Shown: one piece after another, positions 1 to 4,578 of the stretch | Position numbering within the stretch: the stretch's first letter is position 1 | How the letters are laid out: each line of letters begins with the position of its first letter | Source of the DNA: Clostridia bacterium | GTDB taxonomy: Bacteria > Bacillota > Clostridia > Christensenellales > CAG-1252 | DNA: 7,016 nucleotides | Direction of reading: 5' to 3' | Assembly (NCBI GenBank): GCA_017615515.1 | Contig: JAFZZX010000104.1 | Span: forward strand, 1 to 7,016 | Notes under the pieces: model-generated | What the model saw: the letters and a program-made list of their open reading frames with translations, nothing else | Database searches by the model: none | Told to the model about the DNA's origin: nothing | Position numbers and translations under genes: made by a program

Positions 1-1380
1 CCTCCGGGAACGGGTAAGACCCTGTTTGCCAAGGCGGTCGCCGGCGAAGCGAACGTGCCGTTTTTCAGCATTTCCGGCAGTGATTTCGTGGAAATGTTCG
101 TAGGCGTGGGCGCAAGCCGTGTGCGCGATCTGTTTGCGCAAGCGAAAAAGAATATGCCCTGTATCGTCTTTATCGACGAAATCGACGCGGTGGGGCGCCA
201 GCGCGGCGCGGGCCTCGGCGGCGGTCACGACGAAAGGGAGCAGACCCTGAACCAACTCCTCGTGCAAATGGACGGCTTCGAGCCGAACGACGGCGTGATC
301 GTGATGGCGGCGACCAACCGCGCGGACATTCTCGATCCCGCGCTCCTGCGCCCGGGCAGATTCGACCGCCAGATCTACGTCAATGCGCCCGACGTCAAGG
401 GCAGAGAGGAGATCCTGCGCGTGCATTCGCGCAATAAGCCGCTCTCGGGCGACATCGACTTCAAGACCGTGGCTCGCCTTACGATCGGCTTTACGGGTGC
501 GGACATCGCGAACCTTCTGAACGAAGCGGCGATCCTTGCCGCGCGCGCGAATCGTCACGTGATCCTTATGGAAGACATCCTCGAGGGGATCAACAAGGTC
601 ATCATGGGCCCGCAGAAAAAGAGCCGTGTCGTGACCGAAACCGACAAACGCATCACCGCCTATCACGAGAGCGGACACGCGATCATCGCGCACTCCCTCG
701 AGAACTGCGACGACGTGCAGGAAGTCTCGATCATCCCGCGCGGCATGGCGGCGGGCTACACGCTGACCCGTCCCGATACGGACGACAGCCACGTCACCAA
801 GAATAAACTTTTGGACAATATCTGTATGATGCTCGGCGGCAGAGCGGCGGAAGAGATCGTGATCAAGGACATCTCCACCGGCGCGAGCAACGACATTCAG
901 CGCGCCTCGTCGATCGCCCGTTCGATGGTGACCGAGTGGGGTATGAGCGACGTGATCGGCAATATGTACCTCGGCAGCGACCACGAGATCTTCATCGGCA
1001 AGACCTACGGGCAGCACAGCGACGTCAGCGAGACGATGTCGGGCCTCGTGGACGGCGAGATCAAGAAGATCATCGACGAGATGTACAAGCGCGCCCTCGG
1101 CATCCTCGAGAGCCACCGTGACGTGATGGAAAAGATGGTGACCCTTCTCTACGAGAAGGAGACGATCTTCAAGGACGAGGTGGACGCCCTCTTTGACGGC
1201 GCGAGCGTCGAGTGCCTCCTTGCCAAGGATAAAGCAAAGGACGCGCCCGCGGGCATCACGATCGTCGACGAACCTGCGGAACCGGCGATCGAGACTCCCG
1301 CAAGACCCGCCGAAGGGGCGAGCGAGCAAGAGCCGTCGCAGGGCGAAGAAGCGCCGAAGAAACCTACGGACGAGGAGTAA
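1..1380 (+). CDS. ftsH: ATP-dependent zinc metalloprotease FtsH (5'-truncated by window edge)
   Basis: Membrane-anchored AAA+ protease that extracts and degrades misfolded membrane proteins and selected regulators. The reading frame is open from base 1, and 459 codons are visible. The first residues, PPGTGKT, are the Walker A loop, so roughly the first 190-200 residues (two membrane helices, extracytoplasmic domain, AAA start) lie outside the window. Visible landmarks in order are the pore motif FVG (97-105), Walker B ending in Asp-Glu (175-180), and the second region of homology with RPGRFDR (349-369). The M41 zinc site follows: HESGH (664-678) and the third ligand Asp (892-894) in the STGASND context. 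HESGH replaces the more usual HEAGH but keeps both His and the Glu. After the peptidase domain comes a roughly 48-residue Pro/Glu/Ala-rich acidic tail, typical of the variable FtsH C-terminus. The frame is intact. An ATG at 55 exists but is internal to the conserved AAA domain and is not a start. Confidence 0.97.
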   Translation, partial: PPGTGKTLFAKAVAGEANVPFFSISGSDFVEMFVGVGASRVRDLFAQAKKNMPCIVFIDEIDAVGRQRGAGLGGGHDEREQTLNQLLVQMDGFEPNDGVIVMAATNRADILDPALLRPGRFDRQIYVNAPDVKGREEILRVHSRNKPLSGDIDFKTVARLTIGFTGADIANLLNEAAILAARANRHVILMEDILEGINKVIMGPQKKSRVVTETDKRITAYHESGHAIIAHSLENCDDVQEVSIIPRGMAAGYTLTRPDTDDSHVTKNKLLDNICMMLGGRAAEEIVIKDISTGASNDIQRASSIARSMVTEWGMSDVIGNMYLGSDHEIFIGKTYGQHSDVSETMSGLVDGEIKKIIDEMYKRALGILESHRDVMEKMVTLLYEKETIFKDEVDALFDGASVECLLAKDKAKDAPAGITIVDEPAEPAIETPARPAEGASEQEPSQGEEAPKKPTDEE

Positions 1381-1409
1381 TTCTCCCTAAAACACAATGC
1401 GAAATACGG

Positions 1410-1433
1410 GGGACTTTTTCCCTATGAAGTCCC
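1410..1433 (+). other. Leader inverted repeat between ftsH and the small membrane gene
   Basis: GGGACTT (1410-1416) and AAGTCCC (1427-1433) form a perfect 7-bp stem around a 10-nt loop. The octamer AGTCCCTA occurs twice, at 1428-1435 and 1438-1445, so GGGACT could pair with either copy. A small TCCC/GGGA stem (1440-1451) lies immediately before the SD of the next gene. This could be a weak attenuator or translational control leader, or chance. There is no T-run after the stem, so it is not a convincing intrinsic terminator. Confidence 0.35.
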
Positions 1434-1453
1434 TAGCAGTCCCTAACGGGAGC

Positions 1454-1458
1454 GGAGA
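1454..1458 (+). promoter_or_regulatory. Ribosome binding site deciding the start at 1463
   Basis: GGAGA lies 4 nt before ATG 1463, with a second purine block GGGAG at 1448-1452. The in-frame upstream ATGs at 1397 and 1424 have poorer SD context and would add a polar leader before the membrane segment. The start at 1463 is therefore preferred. Confidence 0.6.
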
Positions 1459-1462
1459 AAAT

Positions 1463-1891
1463 ATGGAAAAAGCGAAAAAGTGTCTGATCGGAATCGGTCT
1501 GTTCCTGCTGTCGATCACCTGGTGCGCCTTGCAGACGGTGATCGGCGCCCTCTTTGCGCTCGGCTTGCTCCCGACCTCGCGCACCCAACGTTATCGCGGC
1601 ATGGTCGTCGTCTATCACCCCTATTCCTTCACCTTTTCGCTCGGTACCTTCGCCTTCGTCAGCAACCGTGTGGCTCATCCCCGCACGATCCGAGGCAGAA
1701 TGTACGGACACTACTTGCAGTCGCTCCTATACGGTCCGATCTTTCTCTTCGTCGTGTCGCTGAGCGAGCTTTTCGTCCGCATTCCTTCGATCCGTCGTTA
1801 CCGTGCGGAACGCGATCTGTCCCCGACAGACGTCTTCGCCGATCGTCAGGCGCTCCGCTTTGCGGAGAGGTTCGGAGAACGCGAGATCTGA
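1463..1891 (+). CDS. Small membrane protein, degenerate HEYGH-type metalloprotease-like family
   Basis: A 142-residue protein of unknown function. A basic N-terminus leads into a long hydrophobic stretch (about residues 7-36). A middle region contains VVVYHPYSFTFSLGTFAF, and a second hydrophobic segment lies at about 88-106. The stretch YGHYLQSLLYGPIFLFVV, with the later PTDVFADRQ (121-129), resembles a family of small bacterial membrane proteins that I know with HEYGHxxQSxxLGPLYL and a second acidic T-E/D-x-x-A-D motif. That resemblance is from memory and was not searched. Here the HE pair is replaced: residues 79-83 read RMYGH, keeping only the last His, so zinc catalysis as in HEXXH enzymes is unlikely. 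The gene follows ftsH by 82 nt with no clear terminator between, so it is probably co-transcribed. The start is chosen from the SD at 1454-1458. Starts at 1397 or 1424 are the alternatives. Confidence 0.65.
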   Translation: MEKAKKCLIGIGLFLLSITWCALQTVIGALFALGLLPTSRTQRYRGMVVVYHPYSFTFSLGTFAFVSNRVAHPRTIRGRMYGHYLQSLLYGPIFLFVVSLSELFVRIPSIRRYRAERDLSPTDVFADRQALRFAERFGEREI

Positions 1892-1945
1892 GGCGTTGTC
1901 CCGTCCCCTTTTCCGTCGCCGCCACCCCGAATTGTTAAAATAATT

Positions 1946-1966
1946 TACCGGAAACGGTAGGTTTTT
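1946..1966 (+). terminator. Weak terminator-like hairpin after the small membrane gene
   Basis: TACCG (1946-1950) and CGGTA (1955-1959) enclose a GAAA tetraloop (GNRA type). GG and five T residues (1962-1966) follow, and an A-rich stretch precedes. The 5-bp stem is short, so it may terminate only partly or act with the stronger hairpin 10 nt downstream. Confidence 0.45.
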
Positions 1967-1975
1967 ACAGGAGTT

Positions 1976-2000
1976 CGACCTTGACAAGGTCGTCTTTTTT
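1976..2000 (+). terminator. Intrinsic terminator, overlapping the next promoter
   Basis: CGACCTT (1976-1982) and AAGGTCG (1986-1992) form a perfect 7-bp stem with a 3-nt GAC loop, followed by TC and six T residues (1995-2000). It would end transcripts arriving from ftsH and the small membrane gene. The same bases carry the -35 box of the following promoter. The 17-bp dyad could alternatively be an operator for a dimeric regulator. Confidence 0.7.
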
Positions 2001-2010
2001 ATTCTATAAT
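1981..2010 (+). promoter_or_regulatory. Perfect-consensus sigma-70/sigma-A promoter for the Ig-repeat operon
   Basis: The -35 TTGACA (1981-1986) and -10 TATAAT (2005-2010) both match consensus exactly and are separated by 18 nt. With the last base of the -10 counted as -7, +1 falls at 2017-2018, and A2018 is the A of the preferred ATG. The spacer is T-rich because it contains the U-run of the overlapping terminator. This predicts constitutive, housekeeping-sigma transcription unless a regulator binds the dyad. Confidence 0.85.
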
Positions 2011-2017
2011 GGCGGGT

Positions 2018-4561
2018 ATGGAAACTATTTTTCGCACTTGGCAAAGGTTAAATCGCGGAACGCGCGGGAAGGCAATTGTGCTTTTCGCGGTGCTTTTGCT
2101 CTGTGTCGTGTTGCTGTTTTCGTGTCGGCAGCCGTCGCCCGCTTTAACAAAAACGGCGGAAATATCCGATAATTTCAAGACGGAGTACGTGATCGGCGAG
2201 GCGCTCTCTCCCCAGGGCACCCTCACGATCAAGATGGGCGACGAACTCAGCGAAGAGATCCCCATCACGGAGGATATGATCACGGGCTTCGACAGCTCGC
2301 GAGCAGGAGAGTTCGTCGTGACGGTTCGATACAAGGACTACTCTGCGACGGCGCTCATTCACGTTTCGGCTGTGACGGCGACGTCGATCGAGGTGGACGC
2401 GGAGACCCTGCCTTCCGTGATCTACGAACGGGCGGCATTCCCGTCGACCGTGACCTTTACGGCGCATATGTCGGACGGCACGGTGCAAGAGCACGTTCCC
2501 GTCGCTGCGTATATGCTCGGTTCGTTCAATTCTACCGTAATAGGGGTCCAGACGGTCTCGCTGAGCTACCTCGGCGCCTCTACCGTACTGCGTGTGACGG
2601 TCAAAAAGGACGTTAGGAAGGCGATCACGCTCGTAGGAGCGCGCGCGCGTTATGGCGTGGGCGACGCGCTCGACGTTTCGGGCGCACGATTGGACGTTCT
2701 CTACGAGAGCGGCAAGGTTTCCGGCGCCACGTTGACCGAGAACCTCGTATCGGGGTTCCATACGGATAAAGGCGGCAATTTCGTCGCAAAGATCACTTAC
2801 AACGATTTGGAATGCGACTATCCCTACGAGGTGGTCAAAGCCGCGGCGTCTTTATCTTTGATAAAGAGTACCTTCCCCGACGAATTGGAGAAGGGCGCGG
2901 CGTTCCCTGCGGGCGCGAAGGCGACCGTGATCTACGACGACGGCACGACGAAGGAAGTTGCTCCGACCGCCGCCGACGCTCCTACCTTCGACGTGGCGAC
3001 GGCGGGAGAAAAGAGCGTCTTGATCACGGTGGAAGGCGTGCAAGCCGAATACCGTTATACGGTATTGCGTTCGATCAAGAGCGCCCTGCCTTCCGGCTAC
3101 ACCTCGGCGGTCGCGTGCGGCGCGGTTTTTGACGGATTGGGCGAATTCTTGGTCGAATACGAGGACGGCGATCGCGAGACCATCAATTTCACGGATACCG
3201 AACGACTGACGATCCGATACGACACGTCCAAAGTCGGCGACGTCGAGCAGACGGTAGTTTATTGCGGGCGAGAGTATCCGTTCACCGTCCACGTCTATGA
3301 CGAGAGCGAAGAGAACGACGTGGATCACATCGAGATCGCGGGCGTTTTCCCGATGATCAAGCAGGGCGACCCAATCAACGTTTCGGGGCTGCAGGTCTAT
3401 ATCGTCTACAAATATTTGGAGCCGACGCGCGTCGATCTCCGCGAGGAATGGGTAGAGGCGACCCTGCCAGAGGATCCGATCGAGACCGACTATGTCGAGA
3501 TCCCCGTTACGATCCGCTGTTTCGGCGTGTCGTACGAGAATATGACGGTGCGCGTTCTGTCCACCGCATACGCGGAGAAGGTGACCTCCGTGACTCCCTA
3601 CGGTTTCCGCGCGCTATATTGCGTGGGAGAAACCTTCGATCCCGAAAACGCGGCTCTGTCCGTCCTCTACGGCGGCGGCTATGCCGCGGATTATTCCGTG
3701 CCCGTCCTCGAGAGCTACGTTACGGAGTTCGACACCTCGGTCAAGGCGGAGAATAAGGAAATGACCGTCACCTTCGGTGACTATGCCGTCAAGGTGGCTT
3801 ACCGCGTGATAGACGAGGAAGAGGCGGCGACCGTGACCGCGCTCGATGTCTCGGGATTCGCTCCGCTCCTCTTTGTGGGAGACGGCTTGCCCGAAGTGTC
3901 GGTGGACGGCGCGACGGTCTCGGCGATCTACGGCTACGGCTACCGCGTGGATCGGGTGCCGATGACGGCGGAAATGCTGTCCGGCGGACCCTTTACGGAG
4001 GCGGGGACGGCTGTGATCCGTCTTTCTTATCTCGGTGCGACGAAAGACATCGCGGTGACGGTGCATCCCGTTGCGGACAAAACACGTGTGACCGGCATTT
4101 CCGTGCCCGAAACCATCGTCACCTACGTCGGGACGACCCCCGACCTTTCGCTATATATGCTCAAATTAACCTACGGTTACGGCTATTCGTCGGACAAGAT
4201 CCCTCTCGATTCGGACGGGGTGACGATCTCGTCTTATGCTCGTACGACGGTCGGGACGGTCGCGGTCACGGTGACGTATCAAGGGCTGACTTGCTCCGCT
4301 TTCGTCACCTTCATCGCAGGAGACGGCGAGAACGTCTTGCAGAGCGTCGTGCTCGCGCAAGAATCGAAGGACGAGTTCAAGGTCGGCGACGAGCTATCGG
4401 ACGTCTCTCTCGTCGCACGGTATCAAAACGGCAGATACGAGCGTATCACGGTCACTCGGCAGATGGCTGCCGCTTTCTCGACCGAGACGGCGGGGAGCTA
4501 TGAGATCACGATCTCCTACGGCGGGCTTCCCGTGCTGTACCGTTATACGGTAAAGGAGTAA
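2018..4561 (+). CDS. Putative Ig-like (Big_3-like) repeat lipoprotein, 10 repeats
   Basis: An 847-residue envelope protein with no recognised enzyme domain. A basic N-region (METIFRTWQRLNRGTRGK) is followed by a hydrophobic core ending LLFSC. The Cys at residue 36 fits a lipobox (L at -3, S at -1), so a lipid-anchored, extracytoplasmic product is inferred. From about residue 44 to the last residue there are ten degenerate modules of 75-87 residues. They start at about 44, 119, 198, 275, 352, 434, 521, 605, 688 and 772. The common pattern is Y-x-V-G-(E/D), then Y-x-(D/N)-G or YG(Y/G)GY, then G-FD-x-x-x-x-G, then V-T-(V/I)-x-Y-x-G and a closing YxV(T)V strand, as in bacterial Ig-like group 3 domains. 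No LPXTG or other C-terminal anchor is present. ATG 2018 is chosen over ATG 2009 because the latter lies inside the -10 box. No SD precedes 2018, so a leaderless mRNA is predicted. GTG 2078, with GGGAAGG before it, is a weaker alternative because it loses the basic N-region. Confidence 0.8.
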   Translation: METIFRTWQRLNRGTRGKAIVLFAVLLLCVVLLFSCRQPSPALTKTAEISDNFKTEYVIGEALSPQGTLTIKMGDELSEEIPITEDMITGFDSSRAGEFVVTVRYKDYSATALIHVSAVTATSIEVDAETLPSVIYERAAFPSTVTFTAHMSDGTVQEHVPVAAYMLGSFNSTVIGVQTVSLSYLGASTVLRVTVKKDVRKAITLVGARARYGVGDALDVSGARLDVLYESGKVSGATLTENLVSGFHTDKGGNFVAKITYNDLECDYPYEVVKAAASLSLIKSTFPDELEKGAAFPAGAKATVIYDDGTTKEVAPTAADAPTFDVATAGEKSVLITVEGVQAEYRYTVLRSIKSALPSGYTSAVACGAVFDGLGEFLVEYEDGDRETINFTDTERLTIRYDTSKVGDVEQTVVYCGREYPFTVHVYDESEENDVDHIEIAGVFPMIKQGDPINVSGLQVYIVYKYLEPTRVDLREEWVEATLPEDPIETDYVEIPVTIRCFGVSYENMTVRVLSTAYAEKVTSVTPYGFRALYCVGETFDPENAALSVLYGGGYAADYSVPVLESYVTEFDTSVKAENKEMTVTFGDYAVKVAYRVIDEEEAATVTALDVSGFAPLLFVGDGLPEVSVDGATVSAIYGYGYRVDRVPMTAEMLSGGPFTEAGTAVIRLSYLGATKDIAVTVHPVADKTRVTGISVPETIVTYVGTTPDLSLYMLKLTYGYGYSSDKIPLDSDGVTISSYARTTVGTVAVTVTYQGLTCSAFVTFIAGDGENVLQSVVLAQESKDEFKVGDELSDVSLVARYQNGRYERITVTRQMAAAFSTETAGSYEITISYGGLPVLYRYTVKE
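2849..2867 (+). repeat. Intragenic perfect inverted repeat at a module boundary
   Basis: TCTTTATC (2849-2856), a TTT loop, and GATAAAGA (2860-2867) form an 8-bp perfect stem. It lies at the start of Ig module 4 and makes a small AT-rich island in otherwise GC-rich coding DNA. No function is implied by its position alone. Confidence 0.5.
3050..3064 (+). repeat. 15-nt palindromic repeat, copy 1 (end of Ig module 4)
   Basis: TACCGTTATACGGTA is a palindrome with 6-nt arms and a TAT centre that encodes YRYTV with the following base. An identical copy lies at 4538-4552, at the end of module 10. Confidence 0.7.
4538..4552 (+). repeat. 15-nt palindromic repeat, copy 2 (end of Ig module 10)
   Basis: This is identical to 3050-3064 and again encodes the closing YRYTV strand, 7 nt before the stop codon. 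Nucleotide identity in a structured 15-mer, while the surrounding modules have diverged, suggests a relatively recent shared origin of the module ends or constraint on the DNA/RNA. Confidence 0.7.
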
Positions 4562-4566
4562 ACGCA

Positions 4567-4573
4567 AGAAGGA
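4567..4573 (+). promoter_or_regulatory. Ribosome binding site of the second Ig-repeat gene
   Basis: AGAAGGA lies 5 nt before ATG 4579 in the 17-nt gap after the upstream stop. It supports co-transcription with independent initiation, in contrast to the SD-less first gene of the operon. Confidence 0.8.
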
Positions 4574-4578
4574 CAGCT

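Larger units (their letters stand above)
2147..4558 (+). repeat. Ten tandem Ig-like modules in the lipoprotein
   Basis: These are protein-level tandem repeats of about 80 residues (about 240 nt), strongly diverged from one another. Modules 7-9 (3578-4330) form a subtype with YGGGY or YGYGY (3668-3682, 3929-3943, 4172-4186) where most other modules have Y-x-(D/N)-G turns. Module 6 carries a longer charged insertion. The last module runs exactly to the stop codon. Confidence 0.75.

Noticed and set aside
1397..1462. N-terminal extension of the small membrane protein from ATG 1397 or 1424
   Set aside because: No SD at a good distance for 1397 and a poorly spaced one for 1424. The extension overlaps the repeat-rich leader, whereas 1463 has GGAGA at 4 nt.
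2009..2017. ATG 2009 as the start of the Ig-repeat lipoprotein
   Set aside because: It overlaps the TATAAT box and would not be present in RNA made from this promoter, and no SD precedes it.
2144..2761. 205-codon minus-strand open frame inside the first Ig-repeat gene
   Set aside because: Arg-rich translation typical of a shadow frame, with no motif, opposite a well-supported CDS.
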